From assembly GCF_012641435.1 (NCBI RefSeq), contig NZ_JABAIJ010000014.1, positions 62,001 to 126,000 on the forward strand: a DNA stretch of 64,000 nt, given 5' to 3'. This stretch comes from Rhizobium sp. P38BS-XIX (GTDB lineage Bacteria; Pseudomonadota; Alphaproteobacteria; Rhizobiales; Rhizobiaceae). Position 1 is the first letter of the stretch. Each line of letters begins with the position of its first letter. Made by a program: the position numbers and the translations under genes. Positions 1 through 9,738 of the stretch are shown piece after piece. The notes under the pieces were generated by a model that saw only the letters and a list, made by a program, of their open reading frames with translations, did not search any database and had not been told where the DNA came from.

Positions 1-257
1 GGGAAAGCCGCGATGCTTTGTCATTTCGGAAATTTTCGCCATAGCTACTTTTTCTCTCTCGCCATGGGATCTCGACGAAGCCTCTTCCAACACCAGGGTA
101 ACCCAATCGAAAGGCCCGCGGAACCGCACTTTGTCGTGATTTCTATCGCAGCGTCAATCCCGAGATCAAGTCTTCGCATGCCGCAAGCTGTGCGCAGACA
201 CCTGTTTCGGTTGCATGGCGATGGCAATTTCGCCATTCGATGCCTTGTAAAGACTAT

Positions 258-287
258 GCCCTCCCTGAGGTCCGCTTCAGGGAGGGC
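258..287 (-). terminator. Rho-independent-type hairpin closing the glp operon
   Basis: A perfect 11-bp inverted repeat (GCCCTCCCTGA at 258-268, TCAGGGAGGGC at 277-287) with an 8-nt loop lies 29 bases beyond the stop of glpV. On the minus strand it is followed by a short T-containing stretch rather than a clean T-run. The position right after the last gene of the operon supports a terminator. The remaining bases 1-257 show no convincing gene. Confidence 0.75.
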
Positions 288-316
288 ACGGTCACTTCGA
301 AGGTCGCTATGGCCGA

Positions 317-2047
317 TTATTTCTTCGCGTCGGCCCAGCTCTTGACCAGCTCGTCATAGTTGATGGTGACGGGCTTTTCCTTCTCTTCGGCGATCTTCAG
401 CTGTGGAGCAAGATGGCCGTTCTTGACGGCATCGGCGTTCCAATAGGCAAGATCGTGCTCTTCGGCGAGCTTCGGCCCGATGTCGCCCTGAACGCCGGCG
501 CGTTCCAGGCGCTGCATGACGCGTTCCTGATCGGCGCAAAGCGCGTCCATGGCACCTTGGGCATCCTTGGCACCCGATGCGGCATCGCCGATCGCCTGCC
601 ACCAAAGCTGGGCGAGCTTCGGATAGTCAGGAACGTTCGTACCGGTCGGCGACCACTGCACGCGGGCCGGCGAACGGTAGAACTCGATCAGGCCGCCCAG
701 TTCCGGTGCGCGCTTGGTGAAGCTCTTGTCGCGGATGGTGGATTCTCGGATGAAGGTGAGGCCGACATGGCTCTTCTTGACGTCCACCGTCTTCGAGGTG
801 ACGAACTGCGCGTAGAGCCATGCGGCCTTGGCGCGGTCGAGCGGGGTCGATTTCATCAGCGTCCAGGAGCCGACGTCCTGATAGCCGAGCTTCATGCCTT
901 CCTTCCAATAGACACCGTGCGGCGAAGGCGCCATGCGCCATTTCGGGGTGGCATCGGCGTTCATGACCGGCAGGCCGGGCTTGACCATGTCGGCGGTGAA
1001 GGCCGTGTACCAGAAGACCTGCTGGGCGACATTGCCTTGAGCCGGAACCGGGCCGGATTCCGAGAAGGTCATGCCCTGTGCTTCCGGCGGTGCATAAGCC
1101 TTCAGCCAGTCGAGGTATTTCTGGATGGAGTAAACGGCGGCCGGGCCGTTGGTATCGCCGCCGCGTGCGACGCAGGAGCCGACCGGGCGGGAATTGGCAT
1201 CGACCTTGATGCCCCACTCATCGACAGGCAGGCCGTTCGGCAGGCCCTTGTCGCCGTTGCCGGCCATGGAGAGCCAAGCATCGGTGAAGCGCCAGCCGAG
1301 GGACGGGTCCTTCTTGCCATAATCCATATGGCCGAAGACTTTCTTTCCATCGACATCGCGGCCTGTGAAGAACTGGGCGATGTCCTCATAGGCCGACCAA
1401 TTGACCGGCACGCCGAGATCATAGCCGTACTTGGCCTTGAAATCGGCCTTGTTCTTCTCGTCGTTGAACCAGTCGTAACGGAACCAGTAGAGGTTCGCGA
1501 ACTGCTGGTCGGGAAGCTGGTAGAGCTTCTTGTCGGGCGCGGTCGTAAAGCTGGTGCCGATGAAATCGGCGAGATCAAGACCGGGATTGGTGACATCCTT
1601 GCCTTCGCCGGACATGAAGTCCGTCAGGTTGCGTACCTGCTTGTAGCGCCAATGCGTGCCGATGAGGTCGGAATCGTTGACCCAGCCGTCGTAGAGGTTC
1701 TGACCGGTCTGCATCTGGGTCTGGATCTTCTCGACGACGTCGCCTTCCTGGATGACGTCATGCGTGACCTTGATGCCGGTGATGGCCGTGAAGGCCGGCG
1801 CGAGAACCTGCGATTCATACTGATGGGTCGTCAGCGTTTCGGATACGACCTTGATTTCCATGCCCTGGAAAGGCTTGGCCGCATCGATGAACCATTGCAT
1901 TTCCTTTTCCTGATCGGCGCGCGAGAGCGACGAGACATCGCCGATCTCCTTGTCCAGGAATGCCTTTGCCTCGTTCATGCCGGCGTGCGCGGTGCCGGCA
2001 ATGGCCAGCAGAGCGACAGCCGTCGTCGCCAAGAGATGTCTTCGCAT
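317..2047 (-). CDS. glpV: Glycerol ABC transporter substrate-binding protein
   Basis: Periplasmic solute-binding protein of the rhizobial glycerol importer, 576 aa, near the usual length for GlpV and much longer than common sugar-binding proteins. The N-terminus is a Sec signal peptide (MRRHLLATTAVALLAIAGTA then AHA, cleavage near residue 22). It is the last gene of a minus-strand run that matches the glpS-T-P-Q-U-V set, 69 bases after the small membrane gene. Assignment to glycerol comes from the gene set, especially the paired odd ATPases and the DUF2160 protein. The glycerol kinase and glycerol-3-phosphate dehydrogenase genes are not in the window. Confidence 0.88.
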   Translation of the reverse strand: MRRHLLATTAVALLAIAGTAHAGMNEAKAFLDKEIGDVSSLSRADQEKEMQWFIDAAKPFQGMEIKVVSETLTTHQYESQVLAPAFTAITGIKVTHDVIQEGDVVEKIQTQMQTGQNLYDGWVNDSDLIGTHWRYKQVRNLTDFMSGEGKDVTNPGLDLADFIGTSFTTAPDKKLYQLPDQQFANLYWFRYDWFNDEKNKADFKAKYGYDLGVPVNWSAYEDIAQFFTGRDVDGKKVFGHMDYGKKDPSLGWRFTDAWLSMAGNGDKGLPNGLPVDEWGIKVDANSRPVGSCVARGGDTNGPAAVYSIQKYLDWLKAYAPPEAQGMTFSESGPVPAQGNVAQQVFWYTAFTADMVKPGLPVMNADATPKWRMAPSPHGVYWKEGMKLGYQDVGSWTLMKSTPLDRAKAAWLYAQFVTSKTVDVKKSHVGLTFIRESTIRDKSFTKRAPELGGLIEFYRSPARVQWSPTGTNVPDYPKLAQLWWQAIGDAASGAKDAQGAMDALCADQERVMQRLERAGVQGDIGPKLAEEHDLAYWNADAVKNGHLAPQLKIAEEKEKPVTINYDELVKSWADAKK

Positions 2048-2116
2048 AAATTCCTCCCTACAGGTTGCGAGTACATGCCAGGACGGCCGGGAACCCCAGC
2101 CGCCATATCGGATTGC

Positions 2117-2404
2117 TCAGACCAGACGGAAGACGCCGATGGCGTAGACCACGGAGAGAGCAAGAGCCCACCACAGGCTTGGGCCTCCCAAGCCCAGCCA
2201 AGCGAGATGAATGAAGGCGGCGCCGAGCAGCGATATGAAAAGCCGGTCGCCGCGCGTCGTTTCGAAGCGTAGGATGCCGAGGCGCGGATTGCCGCCCGGC
2301 GAACAATATTCCCAGACTGCCATGCCGATCAAAAGCAGCAGGATGGTCGCGAAAAAGAGTGCCGTCGGCAGCGTCCAGGCCATCCAGGAAAAGTCTGTGT
2401 TCAT
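2117..2404 (-). CDS. glpU: Small membrane protein of glycerol transporter (DUF2160)
   Basis: A 95-aa protein with three hydrophobic segments (roughly residues 8-30, 52-70 and 75-93) and a charged central loop. It matches what I recall of the DUF2160 family, which is found between the permeases and the binding protein in rhizobial glp operons and has no known biochemical role. It sits 12 bases after glpQ and 69 bases before glpV, so it is almost certainly co-transcribed. Accessory membrane subunit is an inference from conserved position. Confidence 0.82.
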   Translation of the reverse strand: MNTDFSWMAWTLPTALFFATILLLLIGMAVWEYCSPGGNPRLGILRFETTRGDRLFISLLGAAFIHLAWLGLGGPSLWWALALSVVYAIGVFRLV

Positions 2405-2416
2405 GGCGGTTTTCCT

Positions 2417-3336
<920 letters not shown>

Positions 3337-3340
<4 letters not shown>

Positions 3341-4209
3341 CGGCTCTCTCCTGCATCGTAATTGGTCATGACGGTGTAGAAGACCCAGGACAGCAACAGG
3401 ACAATCAGGAAGTAGACCAGCGACATGGCCGCCGCCGGTCCGAGGTCGAATTGGCCGAGCGCCATTTTCACGAGATCGATCGACAGGAAGGTGGTCGAAT
3501 TGCCGGGGCCGCCGCCGGTTACGACGAAGGGCTCGGTATAGATCATGAAACTGTCCATGAAGCGCAGCAGCACGGCGATCAACAGCACGCGGTTCATCTT
3601 CGGCAGCTGGATGTAGCGGAAGACGGACCAGCGTGAGGCGCCGTCGATCTTGGCGGCCTGGTAGAACGCGTCGGGAATGGAAGCGAGACCGGCATAGCAG
3701 AGCAACACGACAAGGCTCGTCCAGTGCCAGACGTCCATGATGATGATCGTCGCCCAGGCGTCGGCCGGATCGGAGACATAATTGTAGTCGATGCCGAGAT
3801 TGACGAGGACGTAGCCCATCAGGCCGATATCGCTGCGGCCGAAAACCTGCCAGATCGTGCCGACGACGTTCCACGGGATGAGCAGCGGCAACGCCATCAG
3901 CACGAGGCAGACTGGAACGCCAATCCCCTTTTTCGGCATGTTAAGCGCGATGAAAATGCCGAGCGGTACCTCGATCGCCAGAATGACGAAGGAGAAGATC
4001 AGGTTGCGGATCATCGAATCCCAGAAGCGGCCGGAGCGAAGAATTTCCTCGAACCATTGCGTGCCCGCCCAGAAGAATTGATTGTTTCCGAAAGTGTCCT
4101 GCACCGAGTAATTGACCACCGTCATCAACGGAATGACGGCGGAAAAGCCGACGAGCAGCAGAACCGGAATGAGCATGAACCAGGCTTTGTTGTTCCAGGT
4201 CTTTTCCAT
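3337..4209 (-). CDS. glpP: Glycerol ABC transporter permease GlpP
   Basis: MalF-type inner-membrane permease of 290 aa. A hydrophobic segment begins at about residue 10 (WFMLIPVLLLVGFSAVIPL), several further membrane helices follow, and the EAA motif reads YQAAKIDGASRWSVF. It begins 2 bases after the glpT stop and overlaps glpQ by 4 bases, so glpT-P-Q is tightly coupled. Function is transport of glycerol across the inner membrane with GlpQ, energised by the GlpS/GlpT ATPases. Confidence 0.88.
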
Positions 4210-4211
4210 CG

Positions 4212-5282
4212 TCAGGCTCCCATCTCGATGCGCCAGGAGTCGGCGTAGATATTGATGCCGGCGGGGTCGAAGGCGATGTGCGGTTCGGCTGGCACGGTCT
4301 GGTCCTCGCCGATGACGGCGACGATGTCCTGGCCGTCGAGCTTGGCGCGCACCACCTTGCGGCGGCCGAGATCCTCAACCTTGGTCACGGTGGCGGGCAT
4401 GCCCTCGCGGCCGATGCGAACGAATTCGGGGCGGATGCCAAGCTCGGAGCGGCCGGCGCCCTTGGCCTGCGGCGCACCCGGCAGCGCGATCGTGCGATTG
4501 CCGATCCGCGCGCTGCTGCCCTCGATCTCGACGGGCATCACATTCATGCCGGGCGAGCCGATGAAATAGCCGACGAAGGTGTGTCGCGGACGCTCGAACA
4601 GATCGTTCGGCGTGCCGATCTGCACGACTTCGCCATTGTACATGACCACAACCTTGTCGGCGAAGGTCAGCGCTTCGGTCTGGTCATGGGTGACGTAGAC
4701 CATGGTGAAGCCGAAGCGACGATGCAACTGCTTCAACTGTGAGCGCAACACCCACTTCATATGCGGGTCGATGACGGTCAGCGGCTCGTCGAACAGGATG
4801 GCGTTGACATCCGAGCGCACGAGGCCGCGGCCGAGCGAGATCTTCTGCTTGGCATCGGCCGTCAACCCGCGCGCCTTGCGGTGCGCGCTGTCGGAAAGGC
4901 CGATCATCTCGATGATCTCGTCGACCTTGCGCTTCACGTCTGCTTCCGGAACATGCCGGTTACGCAGCGGGAAGGCGAGATTGTCGTAGACGGTCATCGT
5001 GTCGTAGACGACTGGAAACTGGAAGACCTGGGCGATGTTGCGCTCCTGGGTCGAAAGACGGGTCACGTCCTTGCCATCGAACAGGATTCGGCCCTCGGAG
5101 GCCTGCACCAGGCCTGAGACGATGTTGAGCAGCGTGGTCTTGCCGCAGCCGGAAGGGCCGAGCAGCGCATAGGCGCTGCCGTCTTCCCAACTATGGTTGA
5201 CTTCCTTCAGCGCGTAATCGGCTTCGGATTTAGGGTGATCGTTGTAGGCGTGCCGGATGTGGTCGAGATCGATGCGGGCCAT
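4212..5282 (-). CDS. glpT: Glycerol ABC transporter ATPase GlpT, degenerate signature motif
   Basis: ABC ATPase of 356 aa with a C-terminal MOI/TOBE-like extension. Walker A GPSGCGKT is at 42-49, the Q-loop Gln at 88, Walker B AILFDE at 161-166 and the switch histidine H199 (VYVTHDQTEA). The LSGGQ signature is lost: the matching stretch reads LTADAKQK at 140-147. The partner GlpS has the opposite defect, an intact LSGGQ but no switch His. In a head-to-tail dimer this leaves one competent ATP site, made from GlpT Walker motifs and the GlpS signature. It starts 9 bases after glpS. Confidence 0.88.
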   Translation of the reverse strand: MARIDLDHIRHAYNDHPKSEADYALKEVNHSWEDGSAYALLGPSGCGKTTLLNIVSGLVQASEGRILFDGKDVTRLSTQERNIAQVFQFPVVYDTMTVYDNLAFPLRNRHVPEADVKRKVDEIIEMIGLSDSAHRKARGLTADAKQKISLGRGLVRSDVNAILFDEPLTVIDPHMKWVLRSQLKQLHRRFGFTMVYVTHDQTEALTFADKVVVMYNGEVVQIGTPNDLFERPRHTFVGYFIGSPGMNVMPVEIEGSSARIGNRTIALPGAPQAKGAGRSELGIRPEFVRIGREGMPATVTKVEDLGRRKVVRAKLDGQDIVAVIGEDQTVPAEPHIAFDPAGINIYADSWRIEMGA

Positions 5283-5291
5283 TGTCCCTCC

Positions 5292-6374
5292 TCAGGCGGC
5301 TTGTTTAAGGGCGGGAGTGACGGCGGCGCCATCGGTGTCGAAGACCATGATGTGGCGCGGGTCGATATAGACGTCGATCGCGTCGTCGACATCGATGTCC
5401 TGAACGCCCTGGGTCAGCATGACCCAGCGATGCCCCGCAAAGTCGATATGAATGAAGCTCTCGGAGCCGGTAATCTCGGTCACCATGACCTTTGCCGGCG
5501 CGGCCACGGCCTCTGGCGTCTGAGGCGATAGCGCGAGGTGGTGCGGCTGAAATGCGATGGTGTAGCGACCATCCGGCTGGTTCTCGAGGCCTGTTGGGAC
5601 AGGCAGGCGGATATTGCCGTCCAGCCCGAATTCGCGACCGCGCTTGTCGAGGATGATCGTGTTCAGCGGCGGGTCGGCGAAGGTAGTGGCGGTAATCAGG
5701 TCTTTCGGATTGCGGAAGACGTCGATCGTTGGGCCAAACTGCGTAATGCGGCCTTTCGAAAGTGTTGCGGTGTTGCCGCCAAGAAGCAGCGCTTCCGACG
5801 GTTCGGTCGTGGCATAGACGAAGATGGCGCCGGATTCCGCAAAGATTTTCGGCAGTTCGGCGCGCAACTCCTCGCGCAACTTATAGTCGAGATTGGCGAG
5901 CGGCTCATCGAGCAGCACTAGCCCTGCGTTCTTGACGATGGCGCGGGCCAGTGCCGTGCGCTGCTGCTGACCACCGGAAAGACTGAGCGGCAGGCGATCC
6001 AGAAAAGGACCAAGCCGCAGGATATCGGCGGCCTTCTTCACTTCCCGGTCGATGATAGCGGCACTTTTGCCGCTCAGCCGCATCGGCGAGGCAATGTTGT
6101 CGTAGACGGTCATGGCGGGATAGTTGATGAACTGCTGGTAGACCATGGCGACGTTGCGGCGCTGCACCGGCTGCCCGGTAACATCGACGCCGTCGACATG
6201 CACCGTGCCCGTGGTCGGCTTGTCGAGGCCGGCCATCAGCCGCATCAACGAGGTCTTGCCGGCAAGCGTCGGGCCGAGAAGCACGTTCAATGTGCCGCGC
6301 TGCAATGTGAGGTCGGTTTCCGCGATATGCGTTTCGCCGCCAACCGACTTCGATACGCCCTTGAGTTCAAGCAC
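5292..6374 (-). CDS. glpS: Glycerol ABC transporter ATPase GlpS, lacks switch histidine
   Basis: First gene of the glycerol-uptake operon; 360 aa from a GTG start at 6374 preceded by GGAAGG about 7 bases upstream. The longer frame to 6413 lacks a comparable site and adds non-homologous residues. Walker A is GPTLAGKT (34-41), the Q-loop Gln near 80, signature LSGGQQQR (132-139) and Walker B LVLLDE (152-157). The H-loop reads VYATTEPSEAL, so Thr190 replaces the usual switch His. With GlpT, whose signature is lost, it forms an asymmetric ATPase pair. A TOBE-type domain follows the nucleotide-binding domain. Confidence 0.88.
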   Translation of the reverse strand: MLELKGVSKSVGGETHIAETDLTLQRGTLNVLLGPTLAGKTSLMRLMAGLDKPTTGTVHVDGVDVTGQPVQRRNVAMVYQQFINYPAMTVYDNIASPMRLSGKSAAIIDREVKKAADILRLGPFLDRLPLSLSGGQQQRTALARAIVKNAGLVLLDEPLANLDYKLREELRAELPKIFAESGAIFVYATTEPSEALLLGGNTATLSKGRITQFGPTIDVFRNPKDLITATTFADPPLNTIILDKRGREFGLDGNIRLPVPTGLENQPDGRYTIAFQPHHLALSPQTPEAVAAPAKVMVTEITGSESFIHIDFAGHRWVMLTQGVQDIDVDDAIDVYIDPRHIMVFDTDGAAVTPALKQAA

Positions 6375-7081
6375 GATACGTTCCTTCCATGCGCCGCGGT
6401 TTGATGCCGCCACGAGGATTTCGAAAACTGAATTGTTCGGGTTCGGCCTAGCCCTTCCGGGCGCCGTCTGCTGTCGAGGCTATGGTCGCGAGAGGCTTTG
6501 CATCGATCGACTTGCGCAGGCTTTGTCGCAGTAAAAACCGCGATGCGCGAAACGGACGGCGACGCGGTTCGTTGAACGGCGCTGCCTGACAAATTCCATG
6601 CGACTCTGATGTCTGGACAATGGTTCCTCCCCCATTCCGATTTGCACCCCTCACGCGAAAACCGAAACTAGAAAAACGATAAATGAAGATAAAGGAATGT
6701 CAAACGAAAACTCATCGCGTTTCAGTTTCGCTTCATAATTCGCAACTTTTGACTGGCGAAGGCGGTAGCCGACAACCCGATGTTATCCAATCGTTGCTCT
6801 GGAAGAGGGCTGCTTGTGTGCTTCTGCAAAGCGGCCAAAGAAAGTGCGATCAGGCGTCGCGAGTGCGTCTGCCATTCAAGAACTGCGGTCGAATTTTCGA
6901 TATTTGCCGATGGATGCCAGAGATCCGATCGCCGACGCCGAAAGGCGAGGCATCCTATAATCGCGGATCAGAATTCTCCGGCATGGCGAAGCGTGCGCGC
7001 AACCGCCTCAATCAGCCGGATGCACGCTTGTCGCGCTTTCAAATGTCGCCCTTATATGGGAGGGGCGCTGTAGACGGAGCT
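6375..7081. promoter_or_regulatory. Glp operon upstream region with CGAAA-type repeats
   Basis: About 700 bases without a credible gene, between glpS and the small gene at 7082; the open frame at 6683-7336 has no family resemblance. Within it GCGAAAACCGAAAC (6655-6668) faces GTTTCAGTTTCGC (6719-6731) as an imperfect inverted repeat, with another CGAAAACT copy near 6705. Repeats of this CGAAA type resemble DeoR-family (GlpR-like) operators, so the site may carry glycerol-responsive repression. This is pattern-based only, and no glpR gene is visible here. Confidence 0.35.
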
Positions 7082-7369
7082 TTACTTGTTCTTCAAAAGC
7101 CAGATCTTGCCGGCCATGGTGATGGCGTACGCGTCGCTTGCGGCATCGTCGTTGAGGTGGAGGCGTTCGAGAAAGCCGAGCTCGCTCAATTCCTTGAGCG
7201 TCTTATCGCTGACGGATTTGATTTTCTGGGGCCGCTCTTTCCAGCGATCGTTCTTCGCATAGGTCACCGTCGCGTTGAGGTGCGTCCACTTCTTGGGAGA
7301 TTGGGGATGCAGGTCCCCTTGCTGCGCAAGCTTTAGTCCCGAGATTTGCGATGGTGCCAGTTCAGTCAT
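7082..7369 (-). CDS. Hypothetical protein, winged-helix-like C-terminus
   Basis: A 95-aa protein starting MTELAPSQIS, with AAGGAG about 10 bases before the ATG at 7369; a longer frame to 7405 is possible. I do not recognise the family. The second half (SVSDKTLKELSELGFLERL, then AYAITMAGKIWLL) looks like a recognition helix followed by a beta wing, as in MarR/PadR-type domains. The first half is basic and Trp/Lys-rich (KKWTHLNATVTYAKNDRW). It stands alone between two regulatory gaps. A DNA-binding role is inference. Confidence 0.55.
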   Translation of the reverse strand: MTELAPSQISGLKLAQQGDLHPQSPKKWTHLNATVTYAKNDRWKERPQKIKSVSDKTLKELSELGFLERLHLNDDAASDAYAITMAGKIWLLKNK

Positions 7370-7480
7370 GAAGGCGAGTCTCCTTAGCCGTTGTATGGGG
7401 CGCACTTAACACAAAAAAGAAGGTTGTCTTCAAAAAACGCGCCGTCGCCGGTCGAGACCATCGCGCTTGTTTCCGACAAA

Positions 7481-8329
7481 TCAAAGGCCGGGCAGCACCG
7501 CGCGGATGTGATCGCCGAGCGCTCGCGCAACGGAAGAGGGTCTCGCTTCAGCATATTCAAGCGCTATCCCGATCGTCGGAAGCGGCGGCAGCCCGGCCTG
7601 GATGATGTGTAGATCCGGTGGAACCGCTGTCCTTGTCAACACGCTGATCGCATGGCCGGAACGGGCAATCGCGATGAGCCCGGCAAGGCTGTTGCTGGCA
7701 AAAGCCACACGGTAACGCCGATTGATCGCTTCCATCGCGTCGCAGGCGGCCCGATAGTCCAGCGTCGTCGGCGCCGAGAGCGCCAAAGGAAGATTGGGGT
7801 GATCGAGAATGACGGGTTTGGCCGCGTTGGCGACCCAGACGAAATCTTCGCTCCGAAGGACTTCGCTGTTGACCGGATCGGCAACGGAGATAAGTGCCAC
7901 GTCGATCTGCCGGCGCAGCAGCTGCGGGCGCAGCTCCGTGGTCGGGGCGCAGACCATGCGCAGCTCGACATCGGGGTGCCGAGCAAAGAAGCTTTTCAGA
8001 ACACCTGGCAGAAAAGCGATCGAGTAGTCCTCGGGGCAGCCGAGACTGACGGAGCCCCTGAGGGTCGTCCCGTCCATTTCCGCCAGGATTTCGTCATGCC
8101 TTGCCAGAAGAAATTCCGCGTGTGCGAGTAATTTCTCACCGGCAGACGTCGGTCGAACACCCGATCCGCTGCGATGCAAAAGCGCCTGTCCGATCTGATC
8201 CTCCAGTCTTTGCATCTGCATGCTCAGCGTCGATTGGGTTCGCCCCACCTGCACCGAGGCAAGGCTGATGGAGCCGGTTCGGGCGATGACGGCGAAGTTT
8301 CTGAGCAATGTGAGATCGAGGTCGCGCAA
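7481..8329 (-). CDS. dgdR: LysR-family regulator, probable DgdR
   Basis: LysR-type regulator of about 282 aa from a TTG at 8329; the longer frame to 8452 would run into the divergent gene. The helix-turn-helix lies near residues 5-60 (LDLTLLRNFAVIARTGSISL, then LSMQMQRLEDQIG), followed by the usual effector-binding domain. It is divergent from a clear 2,2-dialkylglycine decarboxylase gene, the same arrangement known for dgdR/dgdA of Burkholderia cepacia, where DgdR represses dgdA until 2-methylalanine is present. The assignment rests on that context plus family membership. Confidence 0.75.
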   Translation of the reverse strand: MRDLDLTLLRNFAVIARTGSISLASVQVGRTQSTLSMQMQRLEDQIGQALLHRSGSGVRPTSAGEKLLAHAEFLLARHDEILAEMDGTTLRGSVSLGCPEDYSIAFLPGVLKSFFARHPDVELRMVCAPTTELRPQLLRRQIDVALISVADPVNSEVLRSEDFVWVANAAKPVILDHPNLPLALSAPTTLDYRAACDAMEAINRRYRVAFASNSLAGLIAIARSGHAISVLTRTAVPPDLHIIQAGLPPLPTIGIALEYAEARPSSVARALGDHIRAVLPGL

Positions 8330-8330
8330 G

Positions 8331-8371
8331 ATATCAATTTTCCCAATATCGGAATGAAAGAATATCAATTT
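8331..8371. promoter_or_regulatory. Direct repeat in dgdR-dgdA divergent promoter
   Basis: The 10-mer ATATCAATTT occurs at 8331-8340 and again at 8362-8371, 31 bases apart, about three helical turns, in the gap between the two divergent genes. It lies over the dgdR start region and about 60 bases upstream of dgdA. LysR proteins bind such spaced half-sites, so this is a candidate DgdR operator. Confidence 0.4.
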
Positions 8372-8427
8372 GCCTGAAATGACAAGTCTCGATAGCCATT
8401 GGTTTAGCGCCAACCAGGAGAAGCACG

Positions 8428-9738
8428 ATGTCGCTGAATTCCGATCCCGCATTCTGGACCTCCGCCAACAAGCATCTGACGCGATACGGCCCGAGCTTTG
8501 AGAGTATTATCGTGGAGCGGGCGGAGGGCAGTTTCGTCTACGATGCGGATGGGCGCGCGATCCTTGACTTCACCTCCGGTCAGATGAGCGGCGTTCTCGG
8601 CCACACGCATCCCGACATTGTGGCGACTGTCGATCGGCAAATGCGAACCGTCGCCCATCTCTTCAGCGGTATGCTCTCTCGTCCGGTCGTCGATCTCGCC
8701 GCGCGGCTGGCCGCTCTGGCGCCGGGGCTCGACAGGGTGCAGCTGTTGACGACGGGCGCTGAATCGAACGAAGCGGCCATTCGCATGGCAAAGCTGGTCA
8801 CGGGTGGTCATGAGGTTGTCGCTTTCGCGCAAAGCTGGCATGGGATGACGGGTGCTGCGGCTTCGGCAACCTACAGCGCCGGCCGGCGCGGCTATGGGCC
8901 TGCCGCTGCCGGCTCTCTGGTCATTCCCGCTCCGAACGCCTATCGCCCACGATTTACGCGGCCCGATGGCAGCAATGACTGGGAGACGGAACTGGACGAT
9001 GCCTTCTCGCTCATCGACCGGCAGTCAACGGGCAATCTTGCGGCCTTCATCGCCGAACCGATCCTGTCGAGCGGCGGCATCCTGGAGCTTCCGCCGGGCT
9101 ATCTCGCAGCACTCAAGCACAAGTGCGAAGAGCGCGGCATGCTGCTGATCCTTGACGAAGCGCAGACAGGTGTCGGTCGAACCGGGCAGATGTTTGCCTT
9201 CCAGCGCGATGGTGTGACGCCCGATATTCTGACGCTTTCGAAGACATTGGGCGCCGGTCTGCCGCTGGCGGCCGTGATGACGACCTCGGAGATTGAAGAG
9301 AAAGCCCATGAGCGCGGCTTTCTGTTTTATACGACCCACGTCTCCGATCCGCTTCCGGCGGCGGTTGGTCTGACGGTACTCGATGTGGTCGAGCGGGACG
9401 ATCTGGTTGCCCAGGCAGTCAAGCGCGGAGAGCATCTCAGGAAGGGCCTCTTGTCGCTGCAGCAGCGTTTCGAATGCGTCGGCGATGTGCGTGGACGCGG
9501 TCTTCTTCTCGGGCTCGAGGTCGTCGCCGACAGACAGACCAAGGCGCCCGGTTTCGAGCTTGGTGCAAGGATCATGGAAGAGGCCATGCTGCGTGGGCTG
9601 AGCATGAATATCGTCAAGCTTCCCGGCATGGGCGGTGTGTTCCGTATCGCTCCGCCGCTGACGGTTTCGGAGGCGGAGATCGATCGCGGTATCGCCATCA
9701 TGTCTGACGCCATCGCGTCCGCAAGCAAGGCAGGCTGA
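8428..9738 (+). CDS. dgdA: 2,2-dialkylglycine decarboxylase
   Basis: PLP-dependent class III aminotransferase-fold enzyme, 436 aa. It couples decarboxylation of 2,2-dialkylglycines (for example 2-aminoisobutyrate) to amination of pyruvate, giving a ketone, CO2 and alanine. Long stretches match the Burkholderia enzyme as I remember it: FTSGQMSGVLGHTHPDI, TGAESNEAAIRMAKLVTG, SWHGMTGAAASATYSAG and FIAEPILSSGGI. The PLP-binding lysine is K272 in TLSKTLGAG. The start has a suitable site (AGGAGAAGC upstream). The divergent LysR gene is its likely regulator. Such substrates occur in peptaibol antibiotics of soil fungi, so a scavenging role is plausible. Confidence 0.92.
   Translation: MSLNSDPAFWTSANKHLTRYGPSFESIIVERAEGSFVYDADGRAILDFTSGQMSGVLGHTHPDIVATVDRQMRTVAHLFSGMLSRPVVDLAARLAALAPGLDRVQLLTTGAESNEAAIRMAKLVTGGHEVVAFAQSWHGMTGAAASATYSAGRRGYGPAAAGSLVIPAPNAYRPRFTRPDGSNDWETELDDAFSLIDRQSTGNLAAFIAEPILSSGGILELPPGYLAALKHKCEERGMLLILDEAQTGVGRTGQMFAFQRDGVTPDILTLSKTLGAGLPLAAVMTTSEIEEKAHERGFLFYTTHVSDPLPAAVGLTVLDVVERDDLVAQAVKRGEHLRKGLLSLQQRFECVGDVRGRGLLLGLEVVADRQTKAPGFELGARIMEEAMLRGLSMNIVKLPGMGGVFRIAPPLTVSEAEIDRGIAIMSDAIASASKAG

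Noticed and set aside
413..2272. 619-aa open frame antisense to glpV
   Set aside because: It mirrors glpV in another frame, has no family motifs and no ribosome binding site; high-GC third positions create such frames.
3341..3874. N-terminal extension of glpQ
   Set aside because: The added residues come from the glpP shadow frame; the ATGA overlap gives a far better start.
6683..7336. 217-aa frame upstream of glp
   Set aside because: No family features and it overlaps the better-supported small gene at 7082 on the other strand.
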